Assembly: GCF_014656295.1 (NCBI RefSeq)
Contig: NZ_BNCD01000033.1
Coordinates: 16,700-66,491, forward strand
Source: Streptomyces sulfonofaciens
GTDB taxonomy: Bacteria > Actinomycetota > Actinomycetes > Streptomycetales > Streptomycetaceae
Reading direction: 5' to 3'
Length of the DNA stretch: 49,792 nt
Positions 1 to 9,494 of the stretch are shown one piece after another. The position numbers and the translations under genes are program-made. The notes under the pieces are model-generated. The model was not told the origin of the DNA. It ran no database searches and was given only the letters and a program-made list of their open reading frames with translations. Position 1 is the first letter of the stretch. Each line of letters begins with the position of its first letter.

Positions 1-72
1 GAGCCGCACGAGCCGCACGAGCCGCACGAGCCGCACGAGCCGCACGAGCCGCACGAGCCGCACGAGCCGCAC
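1..72 (+). repeat. Eight perfect 9-bp tandem repeats encoding Glu-Pro-His
   Basis: GAGCCGCAC is repeated eight times without error, followed by a diverged ninth copy (73-81) that supplies a GGAGG sequence. In the frame of the downstream membrane protein it reads (EPH)8. The array probably continues past the left edge. Confidence 0.95.
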
Positions 73-1107
73 GAGCCGGAGGTACGCGTGGCGGAACACT
101 CCGCCCCGACACCTTCGCCTTTCGGGCCCCGGCGCCCCGCAGCGTGCTCCGTGGATCGATCCGTGCCCGGCGAGCGACACCCCGCCATCCCGCACCCCGC
201 CGATGCCGCATCCCGCAGCGTATTGCCCGACACGATCGCCGACACCACGGCGCTGGGCGTGCCCGCCCCGTACCCCCGCCCGGAAGTAGCCCCGGTGGCT
301 GCCGGGACGCTGCCGCCGCCCATCGTCGTGCGCACGGCACCGGGACCTCTGCGTCCCGTGCGCTACGAACTGCACCGGGCCACCGGTGTGGCCAACGGCT
401 ATATCACCGCCCTCTGCGTACTCGTTTCCTCCGCACTCCTTTCCGTCTTCCTCGCAAGGAGCGGCCATACTCCGCAGCCATATCTGCTCGCCGCCTGGCC
501 GAGGGAGCTGCCGCTGCCGCCGGCCGCGTTGGGAGCCGGGCTGTTGGGGGCCCTGTCCTTCGGGGATGAATTCCGGCACCCCGCGCTCGCCGTCGACCGC
601 GGGACCGTGCCGCGCCGACTCGGGGTGCTTTCCGCCAAACTTCTCGTCGCCGCCGTGACGGCCGTGCTTTTCGCCGCCCTGGCCTTCGGCTGCGATGCCG
701 CTCTTCTCCACCTTGTATACGGATTTCGACTCGCCGAGGTTCCCGTCGACTGGTCTTACCTGACCGTGAGTTGGCTCTCGTTTCTGGTGGGGTGCGCGTG
801 GGCAGGGGTGCTTGCGGCCGGAGTCTTCCGCTCCACTGCGGCGGGGCTCGCCGTCGTACTTGCCGTGCCTCTGGTCGTCGTACCCGTGGTGCGCGCGGTC
901 GTTGCGCGGCCTTCCGGGCCCGGAGCCGCGGGATTTGCCGGGTGGTTGCGGGTGTTCGCGCCGCAGCGGTGGCCGTTCGCCGCGCAGCCTTACGGGGCCC
1001 CGGGGATGCACGTGGCCGTGCAACCCGTGGATGTGGCACTGGTGTTGTCGTTGGCTGTGCTGCTCGGTGGGTATGTGTTTACGGAGCTACGCACCAGGGC
1101 CCGGTGA
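1..1107 (+). CDS. ABC-2-type membrane protein, C-terminal part (5' end outside window)
   Basis: The frame is open from the first base. It reads eight Glu-Pro-His units, then a Pro-rich stretch, then about six hydrophobic segments from about codon 125 (around base 375) to the end. The GDEFRHPAL stretch between segments resembles the conserved loop of ABC-2 export permeases. A GTG at 88 has GGAGG six bases upstream (77-81), so a separate protein of 339 residues starting there is possible. However, no frame has a stop near base 88, which is easiest to explain if an upstream ATPase domain is fused through the EPH linker. The role is probably export, substrate unknown. It lies just ahead of whiH. 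The membrane-protein call is firm; the start and the fusion are not. Confidence 0.65.
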   Translation, partial: EPHEPHEPHEPHEPHEPHEPHEPHEPEVRVAEHSAPTPSPFGPRRPAACSVDRSVPGERHPAIPHPADAASRSVLPDTIADTTALGVPAPYPRPEVAPVAAGTLPPPIVVRTAPGPLRPVRYELHRATGVANGYITALCVLVSSALLSVFLARSGHTPQPYLLAAWPRELPLPPAALGAGLLGALSFGDEFRHPALAVDRGTVPRRLGVLSAKLLVAAVTAVLFAALAFGCDAALLHLVYGFRLAEVPVDWSYLTVSWLSFLVGCAWAGVLAAGVFRSTAAGLAVVLAVPLVVVPVVRAVVARPSGPGAAGFAGWLRVFAPQRWPFAAQPYGAPGMHVAVQPVDVALVLSLAVLLGGYVFTELRTRAR

Positions 1108-1183
1108 TGGCCAATTTCATTCTCTTTTCTTGCTGATTCCTTTCGTTGCTGCGCGCAACACATCGGGCAATGCTCATTTCTTT

Positions 1184-1190
1184 CCGATAA
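1184..1190 (+). promoter_or_regulatory. Candidate WhiG-dependent -10 element of whiH
   Basis: CCGATAA lies 93 bases ahead of the whiH start, in an AT-richer gap. It matches seven of eight bases of the GCCGATAA -10 box recognised by the sporulation sigma factor WhiG, which is known to transcribe whiH in S. coelicolor. No good TAAA-like -35 box is visible 15-16 bases upstream, so this rests on the -10 match and the gene identity. Confidence 0.5.
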
Positions 1191-1282
1191 GGCGTCAATT
1201 ATCGCGGAGTGAGCGATCACCCTTTCGTGTGCTTTTCACCAAAGACCTCAAGGCAGTTCGGAGTGACGCCGACAAAGGATCC

Positions 1283-2173
1283 GTGAGTACCCTTGCGCAC
1301 ACCATGATGACCACCGCCCGCTCCTCGGACTCCGGCTTCGTCGGACCGGGCGAACTCGACAGCTATCCCTATGCGGAGGCCCCCGGAGGCGACCGCGTCG
1401 GCGGCGCACCCACTTGGGAGGGCACGGAGAGCGAACTCGGCCGTGTGGGGCGGCGCGCCGCCGGAAGCCGTGGCCGCGGACTGCACGGCCAACTCGTCCA
1501 GCAGCTCGGCCAGATGATCGTCTCCGGCGACCTGGGCGCCGACCGCCCCCTCGTCCCGGAGGAGATCGGTCATCGCTTCGAGGTCTCCCGCACCGTCGTC
1601 CGCGAGTCGCTGCGCGTCCTCGAGGCCAAGGGCCTGGTCAGCGCCCGGCCCAACGTCGGCACACGCGTCCGCCCCGTGAGCGACTGGAACCTGCTCGACC
1701 CCGACATCATCGAATGGCGGGCCTTCGGGCCGCAGCGGGACGATCAGCGGCGAGAGCTCAGTGAGCTGCGCTGGACCATCGAGCCGCTCGCCGCGCGCCT
1801 CGCCGCCGGGCACGGCAGGGAGGACATCCAGCAGCGGATCGGCGACATGGTCGAGATCATGGGCCACGCCCTGGGCCAGGCGGACACCATCACCTTCTCC
1901 CGGGCCGACGCCGAGTTCCACTCCCTGCTCATCCAGGTCGCCGGCAACCGCATGCTGGAGCATCTCTCCGGGATCGTGTCCGCCGCCCTCCAGGTGTCCG
2001 GCGGCCCCGTAACGGGCTGTGACCGGCCGAACGAGACGGCCCTCGGCCTGCACGCCCGGATCGCCGAGTCCCTCGCCTCCGGCGACGGTGCCGCCGCCGA
2101 GACCGCCATGCGCCAACTGCTCACCGTCCACCCGGAGGTGGAGCGCGTCGTCCCTGCTCCCCGCGAGCACTGA
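1283..2173 (+). CDS. whiH: WhiH, GntR/FadR-family sporulation regulator
   Basis: Predicted 296-residue regulator of the GntR family, FadR (FCD) subfamily. An N-terminal extension of about 70 residues precedes the winged helix (about residues 70-135, with the VSRTVVRESLRVLEAKGLV recognition region). An all-helical FCD ligand-binding domain follows. In S. coelicolor WhiH acts in aerial hyphae, is needed for normal sporulation septation, represses its own gene, and is transcribed by WhiG; its position directly upstream of hrdB is conserved. GTG at 1283 was chosen because the protein then begins STLAHTMM, as I recall for WhiH, with an AAAGGA-like site just upstream. ATG at 1304 is an in-frame alternative. 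The open frame running back to 812 overlaps the previous gene and is not used. Confidence 0.93.
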   Translation: MSTLAHTMMTTARSSDSGFVGPGELDSYPYAEAPGGDRVGGAPTWEGTESELGRVGRRAAGSRGRGLHGQLVQQLGQMIVSGDLGADRPLVPEEIGHRFEVSRTVVRESLRVLEAKGLVSARPNVGTRVRPVSDWNLLDPDIIEWRAFGPQRDDQRRELSELRWTIEPLAARLAAGHGREDIQQRIGDMVEIMGHALGQADTITFSRADAEFHSLLIQVAGNRMLEHLSGIVSAALQVSGGPVTGCDRPNETALGLHARIAESLASGDGAAAETAMRQLLTVHPEVERVVPAPREH

Positions 2174-2732
2174 GGCCCGTGCGACACCACGGCAGGACGA
2201 GCCATGCGGCATGACCCCCGCGCCCTACAGCGCGACCTCGGACCCGCGTGCCCGCCACCCCCGACGCGGCACGCGCTGGCCGGGCCTGTGCCGGGACCTG
2301 ACCGGGATCCGGCACGGGCCCGGTGACACGCCGGTGAGGCCGGCACCATGGGCGGCACCCTGATGCGGCCGTCGTATCAGGGCCCCGGGTGACCTTGCCG
2401 GTCCCCGATCGCCCGAACGTGTCTCTGCCGGCCCGCCCATCCCCCGAACGGCCCATCAAGCCGACCCTCGGTCGTTCTCCAGGCGCACTTGTACCCATTT
2501 GTGTGCTTACGCGGTGTGACTCGGGCCACGCGGATTGGGCGTAACGCTCCTCGGGACTCTGCGATGACCTAAGAGGTGGCAGTCGAGGAGGGAATACAGC
2601 GGCCGATGGCGGCGCTGTCCATCTCCCCGGCCCGCTCGCGCCGTCGGCTCATTCCCAAGCCGGCGGACGTCGGTTCCGGTCCTCCAGTGGACGGGGCCGG
2701 AAGCCGTTTTCCAACGTTCCGAGAGGTTGTTC
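2174..2732. other. 559-bp gap between whiH and hrdB: terminator candidate, promoter, leader
   Basis: No coding frame here is convincing. The gap holds an inverted repeat CCCTGAT/ATCAGGG (2358-2364 and 2376-2382), perhaps the whiH terminator, an ECF-type promoter-like pair (2541-2567), and a leader of about 160 bases ahead of the hrdB start. Confidence 0.6.
2541..2567 (+). promoter_or_regulatory. ECF-sigma-like promoter of hrdB
   Basis: GTAAC (2541-2545) and CGATGA (2562-2567) are 16 bases apart, the spacing used by ECF sigma factors. In Streptomyces the main hrdB promoter is known to depend on the ECF sigma factor ShbA. This pair is the only ECF-like arrangement I see in the gap. Assignment to ShbA is inference. 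Confidence 0.5.
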
Positions 2733-4283
2733 GTGTCGGCCAGCACATCCCGTACGCTCCCGCCGGAGATCGCCGAGTCCGTTTCTGTCATGGCGCTCAT
2801 CGAGCGGGGAAAGGCTGAGGGGCAGATCGCCGGCGATGACGTGCGTCGGGCCTTCGAAGCTGACCAGATTCCGGCCACTCAGTGGAAGAACGTACTGCGC
2901 AGCCTCAACCAGATCCTCGAGGAAGAGGGTGTGACGCTGATGGTCAGTGCTGCGGAACCCAAGCGCACCCGGAAGAGCGTCGCAGCGAAGAGCCCGGTCA
3001 AGCGCACCGCCACGAAGACAGTGGCGGCCAAGACGGCGACCGTCAAGAAGACCACCACCGCCGCGGCCACTGCCCCGGAGACGTCGGTCGTCGACGTGCC
3101 CGCCGAAGACGCGGGCTCCGCCAGGAAGGCGGCGGCCAAGAAGACGGCGGCCAAGAAGGCCACCGCGAAGAAGACCGTCGCCAAGAAGGCGACGGCGAAG
3201 AAGACCACCGCGAAGAAGGACCCGGAGGAGGTCCTCGACGAGGAGGCCACCGAGGACACCCCCGGCACCGGCAAGCCCGGTGCCGAGGAGCCCGCCGAGG
3301 AGGGCAACCAGGGCTTCGTGCTCTCCGACGAGGACGAGGACGACGCGCCCGCGCAGCAGGTCGCCGCCGCCGGAGCCACCGCGGACCCGGTCAAGGACTA
3401 CCTGAAGCAGATCGGCAAGGTCCCCCTCCTCAACGCCGAGCAGGAGGTCGAGCTCGCCAAGCGCATCGAGGCCGGTCTCTTCGCGGAGGACAAGCTCGCC
3501 AACGCCGACAAGCTCGCGCCCAAGCTCAAGCGCGAACTGGAGATCATCGCCGAGGACGGCCGGCGGGCCAAGAACCACCTCCTGGAAGCCAACCTCCGCC
3601 TGGTGGTCTCGCTCGCCAAGCGGTACACCGGCCGAGGAATGCTCTTCCTGGACCTCATCCAGGAAGGCAACCTGGGTCTCATCCGCGCGGTGGAGAAGTT
3701 CGACTACACCAAGGGCTACAAGTTCTCCACCTACGCCACTTGGTGGATCCGCCAGGCGATCACCCGTGCCATGGCCGACCAGGCCCGCACCATCCGGATC
3801 CCGGTGCACATGGTCGAGGTCATCAACAAGCTCGCCAGGGTGCAGCGCCAGATGCTCCAGGACCTGGGCCGTGAGCCCACTCCGGAGGAGCTCGCCAAGG
3901 AACTCGACATGACCCCGGAGAAGGTCATCGAGGTCCAGAAGTACGGTCGCGAGCCGATCTCCCTGCACACTCCCCTCGGTGAGGACGGCGACAGCGAGTT
4001 CGGTGACCTCATCGAGGACTCCGAGGCGGTCGTCCCGGCGGACGCGGTCAGTTTCACCCTCCTCCAGGAGCAGTTGCACTCCGTCCTCGACACGCTCTCC
4101 GAGCGGGAGGCGGGCGTCGTCTCCATGCGCTTCGGTCTCACCGATGGCCAGCCGAAGACCCTCGACGAGATCGGCAAGGTCTACGGCGTCACTCGCGAGC
4201 GAATCCGCCAGATCGAGTCCAAGACGATGTCGAAGCTCCGCCATCCGTCTCGCTCGCAGGTGCTCCGCGACTACCTCGACTAG
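2733..4283 (+). CDS. hrdB: HrdB, principal sigma-70 factor
   Basis: Essential housekeeping sigma factor of 516 residues. Order of parts: region 1.1 (about residues 1-75); a Lys/Ala/Thr-rich linker (about 80-175) with repeated KKTAAKK-type units and then acidic runs; region 1.2 (DPVKDYLKQIGKVPLL); region 2 with KFSTYATWWIRQAITRA, which melts and reads the -10 box; region 3; region 4 with GVTRERIRQIESKTMSKLRHP, which reads the -35 box. GTG at 2733 gives the known MSASTSRTLPPE start and has GAGAGG six bases upstream. A TTG at 2727 is less likely. Transcribed alone; a strong hairpin follows the stop. Length and sequence agree with the S. coelicolor protein. Confidence 0.98.
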   Translation: MSASTSRTLPPEIAESVSVMALIERGKAEGQIAGDDVRRAFEADQIPATQWKNVLRSLNQILEEEGVTLMVSAAEPKRTRKSVAAKSPVKRTATKTVAAKTATVKKTTTAAATAPETSVVDVPAEDAGSARKAAAKKTAAKKATAKKTVAKKATAKKTTAKKDPEEVLDEEATEDTPGTGKPGAEEPAEEGNQGFVLSDEDEDDAPAQQVAAAGATADPVKDYLKQIGKVPLLNAEQEVELAKRIEAGLFAEDKLANADKLAPKLKRELEIIAEDGRRAKNHLLEANLRLVVSLAKRYTGRGMLFLDLIQEGNLGLIRAVEKFDYTKGYKFSTYATWWIRQAITRAMADQARTIRIPVHMVEVINKLARVQRQMLQDLGREPTPEELAKELDMTPEKVIEVQKYGREPISLHTPLGEDGDSEFGDLIEDSEAVVPADAVSFTLLQEQLHSVLDTLSEREAGVVSMRFGLTDGQPKTLDEIGKVYGVTRERIRQIESKTMSKLRHPSRSQVLRDYLD

Positions 4284-4367
4284 TCCTCTGGCCCTCGGTT
4301 CCGCACCTCCTCCGGGACGCTGCCAGGCCCCCCTGGGAGCGCTCCGGCAGGCAGGATCCGTCGTCAG

Positions 4368-4405
4368 GCAAGGGGCCCGGTTCCCACAGGAACCGGGCCC
4401 CTTGC
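4368..4405 (+). terminator. hrdB terminator hairpin
   Basis: A perfect 17-bp GC-rich stem (4368-4384 with 4389-4405) has a four-base loop and lies 85 bases after the hrdB stop. There is no T-run, which is usual in this genus. Confidence 0.9.
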
Positions 4406-4479
4406 GTGCGCTCGGATGCGGTCGTCCCACCCAAGGGTGACTCTGGGTGTGTACCTGCCACTCCGAGTGAGGAGAACGC

Positions 4480-5328
4480 ATGCACCGGCACACCTTGGGA
4501 GCACTGTCCACAACGTTCACCCTGGGGACGGCCGCAGCGCTCCTGCCCGCTGTGTCGCCGCCCGCCGTACGGGCCGACAGCGTCGTCATAGGCGGTCACC
4601 CGGTGCGGCTGGCGGACTCTCCCTGGATGGTCGCCCTCTCCAGCCGTGACCGGTTCGGCGCAACGAGATCCGGACAGTTCTGCGGCGGCGCGGTGGTCGC
4701 CCGGACGACGGTCCTGACGGCCGCGCACTGCCTCGGCACGCAGACGCTGGGGGTACCGCTTGACGACGTACAGGACCTGAAGGTCATCGCGGGTCGTGAG
4801 GACCTGACTACCGGGACGGGGCAGGAGATCCCGGTGCGTGAGGTGACCGTCGACCCGTCCTACGACAGCGGCACCAACGCGGCGGATGTGGCCGCACTCA
4901 CGCTCTCCTCAGCGCTCCCGGAGAGTTCCGTGCTCCCCACGGCCCCCGAAGGCGACAGCGCGTACCAGGCGGGCACGCAGGCCACCGTGTACGGCTGGGG
5001 GGACACCACGGGCGCCATGGAGCTCTCCAGCGGCCTGCGAGCGGCAGAGGTCCAGGTGCTGCCCGACAGCGCCTGTGAGGCGGCATACCCGGGCGGCACG
5101 GCGGGCACCTACCTCGCCGGCACCATGCTCTGCGCGGGGGACGCGGAAGGCGGCAGGGATGCCTGCCAGGGGGACAGCGGGGGCCCGCTGGTCGCCCGCG
5201 AGCACCTCATAGGGCTGGTCTCCTGGGGGAGCGGCTGCGGCCGCGCGGGGCGCCCCGGCGTCTACACGCGGATCTCCGCGGTCCTGGCGGACAGTGACAC
5301 GCCGGGTGGCGATACGCCAGGACGGTGA
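4480..5328 (+). CDS. Secreted trypsin-like serine protease (S1)
   Basis: Secreted S1-family protease precursor, 282 residues. A signal peptide (about 1-32) is followed by VVIGG, the site cleaved to form the mature N-terminus. The triad is visible: His83 in TAAHC, Asp136 in NAADVA, Ser233 in GDSGGP. Asp227, six residues before the serine, is the S1-pocket aspartate of trypsins, so cleavage after Arg or Lys is expected. Four cysteines near the active site can form the usual disulfides. ATG at 4480 has GAGGAG just upstream. It stands alone between the hrdB terminator and a gap. Substrate unknown. Confidence 0.93.
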   Translation: MHRHTLGALSTTFTLGTAAALLPAVSPPAVRADSVVIGGHPVRLADSPWMVALSSRDRFGATRSGQFCGGAVVARTTVLTAAHCLGTQTLGVPLDDVQDLKVIAGREDLTTGTGQEIPVREVTVDPSYDSGTNAADVAALTLSSALPESSVLPTAPEGDSAYQAGTQATVYGWGDTTGAMELSSGLRAAEVQVLPDSACEAAYPGGTAGTYLAGTMLCAGDAEGGRDACQGDSGGPLVAREHLIGLVSWGSGCGRAGRPGVYTRISAVLADSDTPGGDTPGR

Positions 5329-5697
5329 CCCAGGCCACCCCGGCCTGGTGTGTGATGCGGGCCGTGGGCCGAGGTGTGCCCGGCAGCGGCGGCCGGCCAC
5401 GGATCGAGTCGGCCGCGGCCGGGTCCCCGGACCCTACGCGCCGCGAGAACACCGCACGCGGCGCGAGGCTGTGGTCCGCTCCCCGGGTCTCGGAGCCGGG
5501 ACCGTCGGCACCGGCGAAGCCGGCCGGTCAGGGGCCCTGTGTGGAGGCGCTTGCGGGCCCTGCGTGAAGGTGTTGAAGGTCGCTGTGGGGGAAGAGCCGT
5601 GGCGCGAGCCGGGAAACGGACGGCCACCTCCGGGGAACCAGAGGTGGCCGTGCGTAACCGGCCTGATGCCGGGCTGCTCGTCGTCGATGCGATGTGG
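5329..5697. other. 369-bp gap after the protease gene
   Basis: No frame has convincing protein features. The only structure seen is the hairpin at 5620-5651, placed to end the small reverse-strand gene that follows. Confidence 0.6.
5620..5651 (-). terminator. Hairpin downstream of the small Cys-rich gene
   Basis: An 11-bp perfect stem (5620-5630 with 5641-5651) has a ten-base loop, 47 bases beyond the stop of the reverse-strand gene. It could also end transcripts coming from the protease gene. Confidence 0.7.
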
Positions 5698-5928
5698 TCA
5701 GCGCTCTTCTTCGGTGGCTGACTGCGGAACGGCCGTCAGCCGCTCCGTCTCGTCCTGTATCTCAGCGGCGATCTTCTTGAGTTCCGGCTCGAACTTGCGG
5801 CCGTGGTGGGCGCAGAAGAGCAGTTCGCCGCCGCTTGTCAGGACAACGCGCACGTAGGCCTGGGCTCCGCAGCGGTCGCAGCGGTCGGCGGCCGTCAGCG
5901 GGCTCGCGGGGGTCAGAACAGTAGTCAC
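5698..5928 (-). CDS. Small conserved Cys/His protein (DUF7455-like)
   Basis: Protein of 76 residues seen widely beside parE in Streptomyces. The motif CDRCGAQAY and, after about 18 residues, CAHHGRKFE give three Cys and two His, enough for one zinc site of treble-clef or rubredoxin-knuckle type. A charged helix with an acidic Glu-rich end follows. No enzyme motif is seen and the function is unknown. GTG at 5928 has GAGG about seven bases upstream. It is divergent from parE and shares a 436-bp gap with it. Confidence 0.85.
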   Translation of the reverse strand: MTTVLTPASPLTAADRCDRCGAQAYVRVVLTSGGELLFCAHHGRKFEPELKKIAAEIQDETERLTAVPQSATEEER

Positions 5929-6364
5929 GTCGCCTCTTCTCTAGCTCGACGAGCTGTCGTACCAGGTCAACATCCAACCAGCCCCAAACGTTCCCGCTCG
6001 TGGCATTTCCTCGAAGATTTCTCTTCGGGGTGGTTGTCTGCTGGCGGTTGGCGGCGAATGTGCCGTATTGCGTGTCTTTGCGGCTTACGGGTTCGCACTC
6101 TGTGTCAGTTCAATCCTCCCGGCTGGCTTGCCGGTGTTCATGAGGACGTGCCCGGAGCCTAAATGGTTCATGCCTCGAAGGGAACGTGATGTACACGTCA
6201 CCCCATCGAGCGATCGAACTGATATGCGACCCTTGGGCTACTGTAAGAGGGGGCGTGGGTGGCGTTACAACGGCCCTACCAGGCATCGGTACCCTCAGAC
6301 CGGTGACCGAAGCCGGCCCACCATCCATCAGGGACCGACAGAAATTCAGCGAGGAGCGAACCGC
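5929..6364. other. 436-bp divergent promoter region ahead of parE
   Basis: An AT-richer gap between divergent starts. A TACTGT -10-like box occurs around 6238-6243, but no paired -35 is convincing. The forward frame continuing into parE from 6068 lacks a start with a ribosome site and is taken as leader. Confidence 0.5.
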
Positions 6365-8500
<2,136 letters not shown>

Positions 8501-8538
8501 GCGGTGCGTGCCGGCCTCGGGTCGGCCCCGCCCGGACA

Positions 8539-8583
8539 CCGGTGACCCGCCTCGCCAGGGCACCTGGCGAGGCGGGTCACCGG
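8539..8583 (+). terminator. parE terminator, perfect 21-bp stem
   Basis: Bases 8539-8559 pair perfectly with 8563-8583 around a three-base loop (GCA), 38 bases after the parE stop. It is the longest perfect hairpin I found in the window. Confidence 0.93.
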
Positions 8584-8786
8584 CGCGTCAGGCATGCCCG
8601 GGCCTGCCGCATGAGGCGGGATCCGGGCCCGAGCCAGGTTGCCGTGTGGGACCGGTCGCCCCGCGGGCAAGTGCCACCGTGCCAAGGGCACCGGGCACGC
8701 TCCTCGCATCACCGTGGCGCCCGTGAGCCCGCATACGGCCTCGTGCCGCCTTCAGATGTCCCCTGCCTCCACCGACCGGTCCGAAG

Positions 8787-8850
8787 ACTCCACCCGGGGG
8801 TGGAGTGTTCTGATCCACCCGGAGTCCACCTCCACTCCGATCCTTTGACC
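8787..8850 (+). promoter_or_regulatory. Operator-like inverted repeats and -35 box of the kinase/regulator unit
   Basis: ACTCCACCC/GGGTGGAGT arms of nine bases with a two-base spacer occupy 8787-8806. A second pair, CGGAGT and ACTCCG with eight bases between, occupies 8820-8839. A TTGACC -35-like box is at 8845-8850. The repeated dyads directly ahead of a three-gene two-component unit are the arrangement expected for autoregulation by its NarL-type regulator. That assignment is inference. Confidence 0.55.
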
Positions 8851-8969
8851 AGGCCCTTTTCCGTAGCGTCATAGGCGTTGCCCAGCCCCGTCACTGCCTC
8901 GCATGCTTGCTGCGAGGCAGCGGCGGTGGACCGGGCTTTCCCTCGCCGTTCAGTCCTACGGAGGCTTCG

Positions 8970-9494
8970 ATGTCCGGGCTCGTCGATGTTGCGGTGGCCG
9001 TCGCCGTTGTCGCGCTGATCGTGGTGCGCCAGGTCAGGCCCCAGCCGCTGTCCGGCGGCAGGCGCTGGTGGCTGGTGCCCGCGGTGCTGATCTGTCTCGC
9101 GCTGCGCGAGCCGGGGATCCTGGACGCAAGGCACCAGGTCGCCTCCGGGATCCTCCTCGCCGTCGAGCTGCTGGTCGGCGTGGTGATGGGCGCCGCATGG
9201 GCATGGACCAGCCGGGTCTGGACCGAGCCGGACGGCTCCGTCTGGACCCGGGGCACCAAGGCGACCGTCGCCGCTTGGATCGGCGGCATAGTCGTCCGTG
9301 TCGGTCTCGCGGGTCTGGGCGCGCTCATGGGGATACACCAGGGGACCGGTGCGCTGCTCCTCGCCCTCGCCGTCTCGCTGCTGGTGCGCTCCGCCACGCT
9401 GACCTGGCGTGCCCAGCAGGCGCCCCGTACCCCCGAGGGAGTGACGGCGTACCGTGGCGGCGTGCGCAGTGCGTCGTGGAAGGACCCGGTGTGA
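8970..9494 (+). CDS. Small membrane protein (DUF1453-like)
   Basis: Protein of 174 residues with about five hydrophobic segments and the general look of DUF1453/CcdC-like membrane proteins, often found beside two-component genes in actinobacteria. No catalytic motif. ATG at 8970 has GGAGG five bases upstream (8960-8964). Its stop overlaps the start of the histidine kinase by four bases (GTGA), so translation is probably coupled and the three genes form one unit. It may serve the kinase as an accessory sensor or anchor, which is inference from position only. Confidence 0.8.
   Translation: MSGLVDVAVAVAVVALIVVRQVRPQPLSGGRRWWLVPAVLICLALREPGILDARHQVASGILLAVELLVGVVMGAAWAWTSRVWTEPDGSVWTRGTKATVAAWIGGIVVRVGLAGLGALMGIHQGTGALLLALAVSLLVRSATLTWRAQQAPRTPEGVTAYRGGVRSASWKDPV

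Larger units (their letters stand above)
8501..8969. other. 469-bp gap: parE terminator, then operators of the next unit
   Basis: The first part holds a 21-bp-stem terminator (8539-8583). The last 180 bases hold inverted repeats around ACTCC/GGAGT and a TTGACC box. No gene is visible between them. Confidence 0.6.

Noticed and set aside
812..1282. Longer WhiH starting within the membrane protein gene
   Set aside because: The extra part overlaps a real gene in another frame and passes through the whiH promoter.
2606..2818. Small upstream gene overlapping hrdB
   Set aside because: The ribosome site is too far from the ATG and no protein features appear; kept only as a possible regulatory frame in the findings.
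2649..4589. Reverse-strand open frame of 646 codons opposite hrdB
   Set aside because: It mirrors the third-position GC bias of hrdB, shows no family features, and hrdB is certain.
6068..6364. N-terminal extension of ParE
   Set aside because: No similarity to B subunits, and GTG 6365 has a good ribosome site.
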